NCBI RefSeq assembly: GCF_934424005.1
Contig: NZ_CAKRXI010000048.1
Span: 1 to 16,652 of the forward strand
Reading direction: 5' to 3'
Source of the DNA: an uncultured Blautia sp.
GTDB taxonomy: Bacteria; Bacillota; Clostridia; Lachnospirales; Lachnospiraceae
DNA: 16,652 bases
Shown here one piece after another: positions 7,732-16,652 of the stretch (position 1 is the first letter of the stretch; each line of letters begins with the position of its first letter). The notes beneath the pieces are model-generated. The model made no database searches and had not been told where the DNA came from. It saw only the letters and a list, made by a program, of their open reading frames with translations. The position numbers and the translations under genes are program-made.

Positions 7732-8624
7732 TGATGAAAAATAAAGGAAAAAAAGCGAAGAAAAAAAATTCCAGACTTTTGAATATATTTATTGCACTGG
7801 TTTTTCTCGTCGGTGCGGGTATCTTTACTTACCCAACAATCAGTAATTACTGGAATGAGTACCGAAACGCACAGCTTGTAACCAAGTACAACGAATCCGT
7901 CAGCGATCTGTCGGATGACCAGTACGAAAAGCTCTGGCAGGAGGCTGAGGAGTACAACGCGGAGCATAAGGTCAATACGATCGTAGATGCTTTTAATGAA
8001 GAGGATTATGTTCTCAGTCATCCTTACGATGAGGTTCTTGATCCAAATGGTGACGGGCTGATGGGAAGTATCGAGATCCCCAAGCTGAATCTGATACTTG
8101 CTATTTACCATGGCCTCAGTACAGAGGTTCTGGAAAAGGGTGTCGGGCATGTTGAGGGGACAAGTCTTCCGATAGGTGGAACGAGCACACATGCGGTGTT
8201 GGCGGGACACAGGGGACTTCCGAGTGCAAAGATTTTTACGGATCTTGACCAGATGAAGAATGGAGATATTTTTCTGATCCATGTTCTGGGAAAGACTCTT
8301 GCATACAAAGTAGATCAGATTAAAACGGTTCTTCCGGAGGAATCCAGTGAGCTGGATATCATCGAGGGAGAGGATCATGTGACGCTGGTAACCTGTACTC
8401 CTTATGGAGTCAACACTCACAGGCTTCTTATCAGGGGAATCCGGACAGAGTATGTTGAACCGGAGGAAGCTGAGGAGACACCGATCCAGCAGATCGCAAA
8501 GGTTGATCCGGTGAAGATTATGATCATTGGTCTTGTAGCTATGGTCATAATGATCATCATTGTTTATATAGTTATTCGGCGCAAAAACCGAAAAACAGAG
8601 GAGAGTAGCCGCAAAGACGAATAG
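7731..8624 (+). CDS. Class C (pilin-polymerising) sortase, second copy
   Basis: This is a paralogue of the sortase before it, with the same layout: basic N terminus and membrane segment (about 16-36), lid with DAFNEED, DPNGDGLMGSIEIPKL entry strand, catalytic His160 (AGHRGLPSAK), Cys222 (TLVTCTPYG) and Arg231, then a C-terminal membrane segment (about 263-285) and basic tail. The length of 297 residues suits class C. The first ATG at 7731 overlaps the preceding TAA; a second ATG at 7734 could be used instead, and no good ribosome binding site is close, so it probably depends on re-initiation after the first sortase. Two sortases beside three differently anchored substrates suggest one builds the shaft and the other adds the tip or the last subunit, but the sequence does not show which does what. 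Confidence 0.92.
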   Translation: MMKNKGKKAKKKNSRLLNIFIALVFLVGAGIFTYPTISNYWNEYRNAQLVTKYNESVSDLSDDQYEKLWQEAEEYNAEHKVNTIVDAFNEEDYVLSHPYDEVLDPNGDGLMGSIEIPKLNLILAIYHGLSTEVLEKGVGHVEGTSLPIGGTSTHAVLAGHRGLPSAKIFTDLDQMKNGDIFLIHVLGKTLAYKVDQIKTVLPEESSELDIIEGEDHVTLVTCTPYGVNTHRLLIRGIRTEYVEPEEAEETPIQQIAKVDPVKIMIIGLVAMVIMIIIVYIVIRRKNRKTEESSRKDE

Positions 8625-8654
8625 TGATCACAGAAAATAACAAGGAGGCCGATC

Positions 8655-10184
8655 GTGGTGAAACAGAAGAAAAAGAAATTTAAAATGTGGAATAAGCTTT
8701 TGGCTTTCCTGGGAATGTTTGTCATGTTGACATGCTGTCTGGCAGGAACGGTTCAGGCAGGTTCTTACGAAGCCGGAAAAAAGGGAAGTCTTAATCTGAC
8801 GGTACAGCAGACGGATGAGGACGGCAAGACAACACCGCTGACAGGTGTAAAGTTAGAGCTTTACAGAGTTGCGGATGTTTCATTTGATGGAAATGTGCAT
8901 TTTGTACTGACCAGCTCCATGTCATCAGCAGGGGTTGATTTTGAGAAGCTGGAAAGTGCAGGGGACTGGTATTCAGCAGCGGAAACACTTGCCGCAACAG
9001 TCGGAAAAACGACTCTGACACCGACAGAAGCTGTATCAGACGGAGAAGGCAAAATTTCTTACAGTGACCTGGAAGAGGGAATGTACCTGCTCATTGGAAG
9101 TGCAGACAGCACGGCAACTGTTACTCCGATGCTTCTGTCCATACCGTTTGTTGAGGAAAACGAAGGTTGGGTTTATGATGTGCAGGCATATCCAAAAGCA
9201 GTAAAAAAGGAAACTGAGACAACAGGAATAACCGTAACAAAGAGACTTTATTATATTGATCAGAGTACTTTTGTGAAGACTCCGATGCAGGCGGTGGATG
9301 AATCCTTTAAAATTGGACTTTTCCTTGATAAAGACGGAACAGTACCATACGGTAATGATTACATAAAGACTGTCAGCATCCAGAATGCAGATTCCGGCAC
9401 AGTTACATTTGAAGATGTTCCGGACGGAACCTATTACATTTTTGAGCTGGATAATGATAACAAAGTAACGGCTCTTAATAAAACAATCCAGGTATCTGGA
9501 GGCAGAAGCTTTTATTATAATGTTACAGATGCTTCCGAAACAGAAAATAACAGTGCAACGATCAGCAAAGCAGACAGTCCGAAGGCTGCTGTATATGTAA
9601 ACAATAATTACTACTACCTGCCGGATGGCTTCTATCTGGAAGGCAAGATCGATATTAAGAAGCGTGTGGTTGTAGACGGACAGGAAACAAAAGTCAGCGA
9701 TACGTTCTATGCCGGAGTATTTAAAGAAGCCGGTGATGGTTCTCTGACACTTGTTCAGAACGCAGAACTGAAGCAGAATGATACTGTAACAGTTAAGATT
9801 CCGTTTGAGCAGAGTAATATGCCGGATACGGTCAGCTATGTGGTGAAGGAAACTGACAAAGACGGAAATGTACTGAATGCAAATTCGTTCCCGTATGAGA
9901 TCAGCGGTGAAGGCACAGTGACACTCGAAAAGAGCAAACAGTACAAGTCGAGCATTGAACTTACGAACACGAAGAATTCTGACACGACAAGAACAACAAC
10001 AGGAGGATCGGGTGGTTCTGATACCACGAATGGAAACAATGCATCCAGTCATGGCGGAAGTACTTCTCAGAAACCGGTTAAAACAGGTGATACATCGAAT
10101 CCGGCTCTGTGGGGAATCCTGTTACTCATTTCTGCAGGCGTGATTCTTGGATCCTATGCCAGAAGAAAAAGAAACAGCAAATGA
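8655..10184 (+). CDS. SpaA-type minor or basal pilin with variant PVKTG anchor signal
   Basis: This 509-residue secreted pilin starts at GTG 8655, 6 bases after AGGAGG (8643-8648); GTG at 8658 is also possible. The basic, hydrophobic signal peptide is likely cut after VQA (residue 36). An N-terminal pilin domain (TGVKLELYRVADV) ends in a canonical pilin motif, WVYDVQAYPK, with Lys181. Two Cna-B-like domains follow (about 190-290 with FELD, and about 330-440 with VVKETD), then a Gly/Ser/Thr-rich wall-spanning spacer (about 445-472) and a sorting signal with PVKTG at 474-478, a hydrophobic segment and RRKRNSK. The signal lacks the leading Leu-Pro pair of LPXTG, so another sortase may anchor it. 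Being last in the locus with a spacer and wall-type tail, it could be the base subunit joining the fibre to peptidoglycan. It might instead be a second shaft pilin, since its pilin motif is better than that of the upstream pilin. Confidence 0.88.
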   Translation: MVKQKKKKFKMWNKLLAFLGMFVMLTCCLAGTVQAGSYEAGKKGSLNLTVQQTDEDGKTTPLTGVKLELYRVADVSFDGNVHFVLTSSMSSAGVDFEKLESAGDWYSAAETLAATVGKTTLTPTEAVSDGEGKISYSDLEEGMYLLIGSADSTATVTPMLLSIPFVEENEGWVYDVQAYPKAVKKETETTGITVTKRLYYIDQSTFVKTPMQAVDESFKIGLFLDKDGTVPYGNDYIKTVSIQNADSGTVTFEDVPDGTYYIFELDNDNKVTALNKTIQVSGGRSFYYNVTDASETENNSATISKADSPKAAVYVNNNYYYLPDGFYLEGKIDIKKRVVVDGQETKVSDTFYAGVFKEAGDGSLTLVQNAELKQNDTVTVKIPFEQSNMPDTVSYVVKETDKDGNVLNANSFPYEISGEGTVTLEKSKQYKSSIELTNTKNSDTTRTTTGGSGGSDTTNGNNASSHGGSTSQKPVKTGDTSNPALWGILLLISAGVILGSYARRKRNSK

Positions 10185-10207
10185 TATAAGAAAAGATAAA
10201 TAGAATG

Positions 10208-10243
10208 AAAAGAAGAATCCACAGGCTGGGTTCTTCTTTTTTT
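10208..10243 (+). terminator. Intrinsic terminator of the pilus locus
   Basis: A long stem, 10208-10221 with 10227-10240, has one G-U pair and a five-base loop and runs into a T-tract ending at 10243. It lies 23 bases after the last pilin stop and separates the pilus locus from the gyrase operon promoter. The stem is AT-rich (AAAGAAGAA with TTCTTCTTT) but long. Confidence 0.85.
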
Positions 10244-10289
10244 ATACAGAAATTCCTTTTATGATTTTATGAATTACCTTTTGTTTGGG

Positions 10290-10319
10290 TTGGAAAATAC
10301 AGCCTTTTTGTGCTATAAT
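10290..10319 (+). promoter_or_regulatory. Promoter of the gyrB-gyrA operon
   Basis: A perfect TATAAT (10314-10319) is preceded by TG one base upstream, making an extended -10 (TGCTATAAT). TTGGAA at 10290-10295 is a reasonable -35 with an 18-base spacer. The start point would be near 10326, giving a leader of about 90 bases before gyrB. The run of A and T around the -35 is typical of a strong housekeeping promoter. Confidence 0.75.
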
Positions 10320-10342
10320 AATCTAGTATTATTATGCCTATC

Positions 10343-10385
10343 TGGAAACAGGTGACTGCGAAAAATGTCGATATGTCAGTTTCCA
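10343..10385 (+). promoter_or_regulatory. Hairpin in the gyrB leader
   Basis: TGGAAAC (10343-10349) pairs with GTTTCCA (10379-10385), and after a three-base bulge TGAC (10353-10356) pairs with GTCA (10375-10378). The structure ends 17 bases before the AGGAGG of gyrB, so it lies fully within the transcribed leader. It has no T-run and is not a terminator. It might be an mRNA stability element, a protein-binding site, or a DNA operator; the function is unknown. Confidence 0.4.
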
Positions 10386-10396
10386 TTATAATATAG

Positions 10397-12340
<1,944 letters not shown>

Positions 12341-12351
12341 GAGAATAGAAA

Positions 12352-14898
12352 ATGGAAGACAATATTTTTGATAAAATCCATGAGGTGGATCTGCAGAAGA
12401 CCATGGAAAAATCTTATATAGATTATGCCATGAGTGTTATTGCCTCCCGTGCTCTTCCGGACGTCAGAGACGGTCTGAAACCGGTACAGAGAAGGGTGCT
12501 GTATTCCATGATAGAGTTGAACAACGGTCCGGATAAGCCACATCGTAAATGTGCCCGTATCGTTGGTGATACCATGGGTAAATATCATCCGCATGGAGAC
12601 AGTTCCATCTATGGTGCACTTGTAAATATGGCACAGGACTGGTCAACCAGATATCCGCTGGTAGATGGTCATGGAAACTTTGGCTCTGTAGATGGAGATG
12701 GAGCCGCTGCGATGCGATACACAGAGGCACGTCTGAGCAAAATCTCCATGGAAATGCTGGCTGACATCAACAAAGATACTGTTGATTTCCAGCCGAACTT
12801 TGATGAAACAGAACGGGAACCGGTCGTACTGCCGTCCCGTTACCCGAACCTTCTTGTCAATGGTACTTCCGGTATTGCCGTTGGTATGGCTACGAATATC
12901 CCGCCTCACAATCTGAGAGAGGTGATTGGTGCTGTTGTCAAGATCATTGATAATATCATCGAAGAAGACAGAGACACTACGATCGAGGAACTTCTTGAAA
13001 TTGTGAAAGGACCGGATTTTCCGACAGGAGCAACGATCCTTGGTACAAGAGGAATTGAAGAAGCATATCGTACCGGACGCGGCAAGATCCGTGTGCGTGC
13101 GGTGACAAATATCGAGACACTGCCGAATGGCAAATCACGTATTATCGTTACAGAACTTCCATATCTTGTAAATAAAGCCCGCCTGATCGAAAAGATCGCT
13201 GAGCTGGTAAGAGACAAGAAAATCGATGGAATCACAGATCTGAACGACCATTCCAGCCGTGAGGGCATGCGTATCTGTATCGATCTTCGCAAAGATGCCA
13301 ATGCCAATGTAGTTCTGAACCAGCTGTACAAGCATACACAGCTTCAGGATACCTTTGGCGTGATCATGCTGTGTCTGGTAGCAGTAAACGGAAGCCTTCA
13401 GCCGAAGGTGCTGACGCTCCCTGAAATGCTCAAATATTATCTTGCACATCAGGAAGAGGTTGTGACAAGAAGAACAAAGTACGATCTGAATAAAGCACAG
13501 GAACGTGCGCATATATTAGAAGGTCTGCTGAAAGCTCTGGATAATATCGATGAAGTTATCCGTATCATCCGTGGATCCAGAAGTGTGCAGGTAGCCAAGC
13601 AGGAATTGATGGACAGATTTGAGCTGACAGATGTTCAGGCACAGGCAATCGTGGACATGCGTCTTCGTGCTCTTACCGGTTTGGAAAGAGAGAAGCTGGA
13701 AGCAGAATATGCAGAATTAATGGAAAAGATCCGCAAACTGAAAGCAATCCTTGCAGACAGAAATACCCTTCTTCGTGTTATCCGTGAGGAAATTCTTGCG
13801 ATTTCTGAGAAATACGGCGATGACAGAAGAACAGCTATCGGATTTGATGCGTTTGATATTTCTATGGAAGATATGATCCCGAGAGAAAATACTGTCATTA
13901 CCATGACAAAACTTGGTTATATCAAACGTATGACAGTAGATAACTTCCGCAGCCAGAACAGAGGCGGCAGAGGAATCAAGGGAATGCAGACGCTGGATGA
14001 TGACTATATTGAAGAACTGATGATGACGACAACACATCATTATGTCATGTTCTTTACCAATACTGGCCGTGTATACAGACTGAAAGCGTACGAGATTCCG
14101 GAAGCAGGCAGAACAGCTCGTGGAACCGCGATCATCAACCTTCTGCAGCTGATGCCGGGAGAACGTATCACAGCAGTCATTCCGATCAGCAAGTTTGAAG
14201 AAGGCCAGTATCTGATGATGGCTACCCGCAAAGGTCTTGTCAAGAAGACTCCGATCCAGGATTATGCAAATGTCCGTAAGATTGGTCTGGCAGCTATTTC
14301 TCTGAGAGATGACGATGAACTGATCGAAGTTAAAGCAACCGATGATAAGAAAGATATCATTCTTGTGACGAAATATGGTCAGTGTATCCGGTTCAAAGAG
14401 TCTGATGTCAGAAGCACCGGACGAGTTTCTATGGGCGTTCGGGGCATTAATCTGCTGGATGGCGATGAAGTTGTTGCAATGCAGCTGAATACACAGGGAT
14501 ATTACCTGCTTGTCGTATCCGAAAACGGTATGGGTAAACGTACTTCTATCAGTGAATTTACCTGCCAGAACAGAGGCGGCAAAGGCGTGAAGTGCTACAA
14601 GATCACTGAGAAGACCGGTAATGTTATCGGAGCCAAAGCAGTCAATGAAGAAAATGAAATCATGATGATCACCACAGAGGGTATCATTATCCGTCTGCAG
14701 TGCTCAGATATCTCTATCCTTGGACGAATCACATCAGGGGTCAAACTGATCAATCTTTCTGACGGAGTAACCGTAGCAAGTTTTGCGAAAGTCCGTGAAA
14801 AAGAAGAAGAAAAAAAATCTGAAGAGACAGAGGAAAACGCTGAAAGTGTCTCCGCAGAAGAAAACAGTAACGAAAATACAGACAGCACAGAGGAATAA
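12352..14898 (+). CDS. gyrA: DNA gyrase subunit A
   Basis: GyrA is the DNA-cleaving and wrapping subunit of gyrase. The start is set by AGGAGA (12339-12344), which overlaps the gyrB stop, 7 bases before ATG. The catalytic tyrosine is Tyr123 in [11 protein letters not shown]. The quinolone-contact helix reads [13 protein letters not shown]: Ser84 is kept, but Gly88 replaces the Asp or Glu usual at E. coli position 87. A coiled-coil arm follows (about 370-490). The C-terminal beta-pinwheel has the GyrA-box QNRGGRG (535-541), which marks gyrase rather than ParC, and a second box-like QNRGGKG in a later blade. The last 35 or so residues (from about 815) form an acidic Glu/Ser/Asn tail, a feature known to modulate wrapping in other GyrA proteins. 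The 848-residue length is normal. Confidence 0.98.
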   Translation: MEDNIFDKIHEVDLQKTMEKSYIDYAMSVIASRALPDVRDGLKPVQRRVLYSMIELNNGPDKPHRKCARIVGDTMGKYHPHGDSSIYGALVNMAQDWSTRYPLVDGHGNFGSVDGDGAAAMRYTEARLSKISMEMLADINKDTVDFQPNFDETEREPVVLPSRYPNLLVNGTSGIAVGMATNIPPHNLREVIGAVVKIIDNIIEEDRDTTIEELLEIVKGPDFPTGATILGTRGIEEAYRTGRGKIRVRAVTNIETLPNGKSRIIVTELPYLVNKARLIEKIAELVRDKKIDGITDLNDHSSREGMRICIDLRKDANANVVLNQLYKHTQLQDTFGVIMLCLVAVNGSLQPKVLTLPEMLKYYLAHQEEVVTRRTKYDLNKAQERAHILEGLLKALDNIDEVIRIIRGSRSVQVAKQELMDRFELTDVQAQAIVDMRLRALTGLEREKLEAEYAELMEKIRKLKAILADRNTLLRVIREEILAISEKYGDDRRTAIGFDAFDISMEDMIPRENTVITMTKLGYIKRMTVDNFRSQNRGGRGIKGMQTLDDDYIEELMMTTTHHYVMFFTNTGRVYRLKAYEIPEAGRTARGTAIINLLQLMPGERITAVIPISKFEEGQYLMMATRKGLVKKTPIQDYANVRKIGLAAISLRDDDELIEVKATDDKKDIILVTKYGQCIRFKESDVRSTGRVSMGVRGINLLDGDEVVAMQLNTQGYYLLVVSENGMGKRTSISEFTCQNRGGKGVKCYKITEKTGNVIGAKAVNEENEIMMITTEGIIIRLQCSDISILGRITSGVKLINLSDGVTVASFAKVREKEEEKKSEETEENAESVSAEENSNENTDSTEE

Positions 14899-14903
14899 GA
14901 ATC

Positions 14904-15632
14904 ATGGATAAGGAAAATGCTGCAACAAATGTCAGACGCAGATCCGGTTCAAGCGCATCCGGACGGTCAAAATCCGCAGCAGCAAGAAGAAAACCGCAGA
15001 CCAGACGTAAAACTTCAGGAACTCGGCGCAAATCTTCCAGAGGTTCTGATATAGCCGCAGTGATTGCCAGATTACCGAAACCGGTTCTGGCAGGCGCTGT
15101 TGCGCTGATCGTTTTGATCATTATCATTGTATTTGCTGCAAAGGGATGTGGAGTCAGCCATAAGACTCCGGAAAGAGTAGTCAGAACTTTGATCGAATCC
15201 TACACAGGTGGAAATGAGAAAAAAGTCAAAAAATGCTATGGTGTATCCAAGGCAGATGATACTCTGCAGCAGGAGATGGATGCGACTGTAAAATATTTTA
15301 GTGCATTTGAGGCTGAAAAAACAGAAATCACACAGTGCGATAAAATTTATCAGAATGGTAACTATACATATATGTATATTACCTATGATCTGGTTCTGAA
15401 GAATGGACAGAGCTACCCTTGTATCAGCACTTACATGGTACAGAAGAAAGATAACGGCAAGTATTATGTAATGATGCCGTCAGAGATTACCGATGATCTG
15501 AGTAAGCAGGCTGCGACAAAGTATGCTGATTTTATGAATACACAGGCATATAAGGATTATACAACTGCTTATGATAAATTCATCAAGAAAAATCCTGGAT
15601 ATGAGGAAAAACTGGCTGCAAAACTGAAATAG
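14904..15632 (+). CDS. Uncharacterised single-pass membrane protein in the gyrase operon
   Basis: I do not recognise a named family. The 242-residue protein starts 5 bases after the gyrA stop, with AGAGGAA at 14889-14895 inside the end of gyrA, so it is very likely cotranscribed and coupled. Residues 1-50 are rich in Arg, Ser, Lys and Ala (for example RRKSSRGS) with no acidic block after the first few residues, resembling a flexible nucleic-acid-binding tail. Residues about 58-78 are one strong membrane segment, followed by a CGVSHKTPERVV sequence. The remainder (about 85-242) is soluble with an alternating helix/strand look and ends in Lys-rich helices; the start of this part resembles NTF2-like/DUF4878-type domains, which I offer only weakly. 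By the positive-inside rule the basic tail should be in the cytoplasm and the C-terminal domain outside. Its link to gyrase is positional only. Confidence 0.85.
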   Translation: MDKENAATNVRRRSGSSASGRSKSAAARRKPQTRRKTSGTRRKSSRGSDIAAVIARLPKPVLAGAVALIVLIIIIVFAAKGCGVSHKTPERVVRTLIESYTGGNEKKVKKCYGVSKADDTLQQEMDATVKYFSAFEAEKTEITQCDKIYQNGNYTYMYITYDLVLKNGQSYPCISTYMVQKKDNGKYYVMMPSEITDDLSKQAATKYADFMNTQAYKDYTTAYDKFIKKNPGYEEKLAAKLK

Positions 15633-15680
15633 CAAAGTGAACAGCAATATAGAGACCCCTGAAGGGATGGTGACAGCAGA

Positions 15681-16400
15681 ATGAAAAGAATCATTATGAT
15701 GGTGCTGAAGAATCTCTTTTTTGTGCCATGGGGATGGTTTATGCTGAACAGATATGCTGCGAACGTTGATAATTATACAGAAGGGGAGCGTTATGCCCTT
15801 TTGAAAAAAATTGATCGACGGGCGAATAAAGGCGGCAATATTACTGTTCAGGCATATGGTGTGGAAAACATACCGAATGAAAATGGATTTATGTTTTATC
15901 CGAATCATCAGGGACTGTATGATGTCCTGGCAATTCTGGATGCCTGTCCGACACCTTTTTCCGTAGTGGCTAAGAAGGAAGTGGGAAATGTTCCGTTTCT
16001 GAGACAGGTTTTTACCTGTATGAAAGCATATATTATGGACAGAGAGGATATCCGACAGTCTATGCAGGTTATCCTTAACGTTACCAAAGAAGTGAAAGAG
16101 GGACGAAACTATCTGATCTTTGCAGAAGGAACGCGAAGCAAGAATGGAAATCATCCGCTGGAATTTAAGGGTGGCAGTTTTAAGGCAGCCACAAAAGCAA
16201 GATGTCCGATCGTGCCGGTTGCATTGATCGATACCTATAAGGCATTTGACACAGGTTCTATAGAACCGCTGACCGTACAGGTGCATTTTCTGAAGCCAAT
16301 GTATTATGATGAGTATAAAGATATGAAGACCACAGAAATTGCTGCAGAAGTGAAGCGGCGGGTGGAAGAGACCATCAAAGAATATGGCGGATGGGATTAA
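15681..16400 (+). CDS. plsC: 1-acyl-sn-glycerol-3-phosphate acyltransferase (PlsC family)
   Basis: This enzyme would transfer a fatty acyl chain to the sn-2 position of lysophosphatidate, giving phosphatidate for membrane lipid synthesis. The PlsC/LPLAT catalytic motif HX4D is seen as NHQGLYD (His76, Asp81), and the phosphate-binding motif as FAEGTRSKNG (Glu149-Arg152). A following VPVALID segment matches block IV of the family. The N terminus (about 5-25) is hydrophobic and could dip into the membrane. The 239-residue length is typical. The start at 15681 follows a weak AAGGGA about 13 bases upstream; the ATG at 15667 runs into a stop at once and is excluded. The 48-base gap from the gene before it has no terminator, so read-through from the gyrase operon is possible. 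The acyl substrate and position cannot be told from sequence, and other LPLAT reactions are possible. Confidence 0.9.
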   Translation: MKRIIMMVLKNLFFVPWGWFMLNRYAANVDNYTEGERYALLKKIDRRANKGGNITVQAYGVENIPNENGFMFYPNHQGLYDVLAILDACPTPFSVVAKKEVGNVPFLRQVFTCMKAYIMDREDIRQSMQVILNVTKEVKEGRNYLIFAEGTRSKNGNHPLEFKGGSFKAATKARCPIVPVALIDTYKAFDTGSIEPLTVQVHFLKPMYYDEYKDMKTTEIAAEVKRRVEETIKEYGGWD

Positions 16401-16428
16401 CTGACCAGTGGAATATATGAGTTTTATG

Positions 16429-16459
16429 AAAACAGTCGGGAGAAATTCCGACTGTTTTT
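16429..16459 (+). terminator. Intrinsic terminator after the acyltransferase
   Basis: An 11-bp perfect stem (16429-16439 with 16448-16458) encloses an 8-base loop and ends in a run of five T (16455-16459). It lies 28 bases after the acyltransferase stop and probably ends the transcript that started at the gyrB promoter. The 5' arm begins AAAACAGTC, so on the other strand a shorter T-run also follows and weak two-way activity is possible. Confidence 0.88.
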
Positions 16460-16520
16460 GGGCTTTTGGAAAGCAGGTAAAAACCGGGTGAAAAAATGTT
16501 AAAATAAATGAAAAAAAGTG

Positions 16521-16549
16521 TTGACAATGTAAAATACATTGTGTATACT
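16521..16549 (+). promoter_or_regulatory. Strong promoter of the tRNA-Ser gene
   Basis: Perfect TTGACA (16521-16526), a 17-base spacer and TATACT (16544-16549) form a near-consensus vegetative promoter. The predicted start is near 16556, giving a 5' extension of about 55 bases before the tRNA that RNase P would remove. The spacer holds the inverted repeat described separately. Confidence 0.85.
16524..16542. repeat. Perfect 8-bp inverted repeat between the -35 and -10 boxes
   Basis: ACAATGTA (16524-16531) and TACATTGT (16535-16542) are exact reverse complements separated by AAA. The repeat starts inside the -35 hexamer and ends one base before the -10. A dimeric regulator bound here would block polymerase, which is the geometry of an operator, although tRNA genes rarely have one. 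RNA would not include it, because it lies upstream of the start point. A chance palindrome of this length at this exact spot is unlikely but not excluded. Confidence 0.6.
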
Positions 16550-16611
16550 TAATCATGCGTTTCGGATGAAATGCGCTTCAAATTGCATAAGAGATTATGA
16601 ATTCGGAGTCA

Positions 16612-16652
16612 GGAGAAGTACTCAAGAGGCCGAAGAGGTGCCCCTGCTAAGG
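16612..16652 (+). tRNA. tRNA-Ser(GCU), 5' part, cut by window edge
   Basis: The acceptor strand GGAGAAG (16612-16618) is followed by TA, a D-arm with CTC/GAG stem, and the start of the anticodon arm with loop CTGCTAA. The anticodon is GCT (16646-16648), reading AGC and AGU serine codons. The GGAGAAG acceptor start is typical of bacterial serine tRNAs. The variable arm, T-arm and 3' end lie beyond the window. Confidence 0.88.

Noticed and set aside
7728..8420. Minus-strand frame opposite the second sortase
   Set aside because: It mirrors the sense codons of a well-supported sortase and shows no known motif.
9036..10052. Minus-strand frame of over 300 codons inside the last pilin
   Set aside because: The encoded peptide is Cys/Ile/Phe-rich without domain or ribosome binding site, and the sense strand has a full pilin architecture.
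10387..10392. Second TATAAT just before gyrB
   Set aside because: No -35 box lies at a suitable distance and the start point would leave only about 15 bases before the ATG; the extended -10 at 10314 is better.
15640..15680. Terminator between the membrane protein and the acyltransferase
   Set aside because: Only a tiny CCC/GGG pairing is present with no T-run, so read-through is more likely.
15480..16556. Long open frame on the minus strand covering the acyltransferase
   Set aside because: It runs antisense to a gene with clear HX4D and EGTR motifs, has no recognisable domain and crosses the terminator; it is a coding shadow.

Overview
The window looks like a chromosomal segment of a gut-type low-to-mid GC Firmicute, most likely family Lachnospiraceae (Blautia/Dorea/Ruminococcus-like). 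The evidence is AGGAGG ribosome binding sites, extended -10 promoters, Gram-positive sortase-dependent pilus genes, and a GyrB/GyrA pair of Clostridia type. The family is inferred from protein style and not proven.

Region 1 (1-10184, + strand) is a sortase-assembled pilus locus. In order it holds the 3' part of a giant surface adhesin (open at the left edge; two copies of an N-terminal-type domain, an Asn/Glu-rich linker, an SH3b domain, a fibro-slime domain, pilin-type stalk domains, LPSSG anchor), a backbone pilin (LPSTG), two tandem class C sortases, and a second pilin with a canonical pilin motif and a variant anchor (PVKTG). The likely division of labour is adhesin at the tip, the first pilin as polymerised shaft, the last pilin as base or accessory subunit, and the two sortases as pilin polymerases. 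A UUCG hairpin and a possible promoter lie between the backbone pilin and the sortases. A strong intrinsic terminator closes the locus.

Region 2 (about 10290-15632) is the core gyrase operon with its own promoter and structured leader: gyrB, gyrA, then an uncharacterised single-pass membrane protein with a very basic Arg/Ser-rich N-terminal tail, 5 bases after gyrA. GyrA has Gly where most gyrases have Asp or Glu at the second quinolone-contact position.

Region 3 (15681-16652) holds a PlsC-type acyltransferase of membrane phospholipid synthesis, its terminator, then a strong promoter whose spacer is almost entirely a perfect inverted repeat, driving a tRNA-Ser(GCU) gene cut by the right edge.

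All genes read left to right. No insertion sequence, CRISPR array or phage gene was seen. The most unusual points are the mosaic giant adhesin, the three different anchoring motifs beside two sortases, the membrane protein in the gyrase operon, the GyrA Gly88 and the operator-like palindrome in the tRNA promoter.
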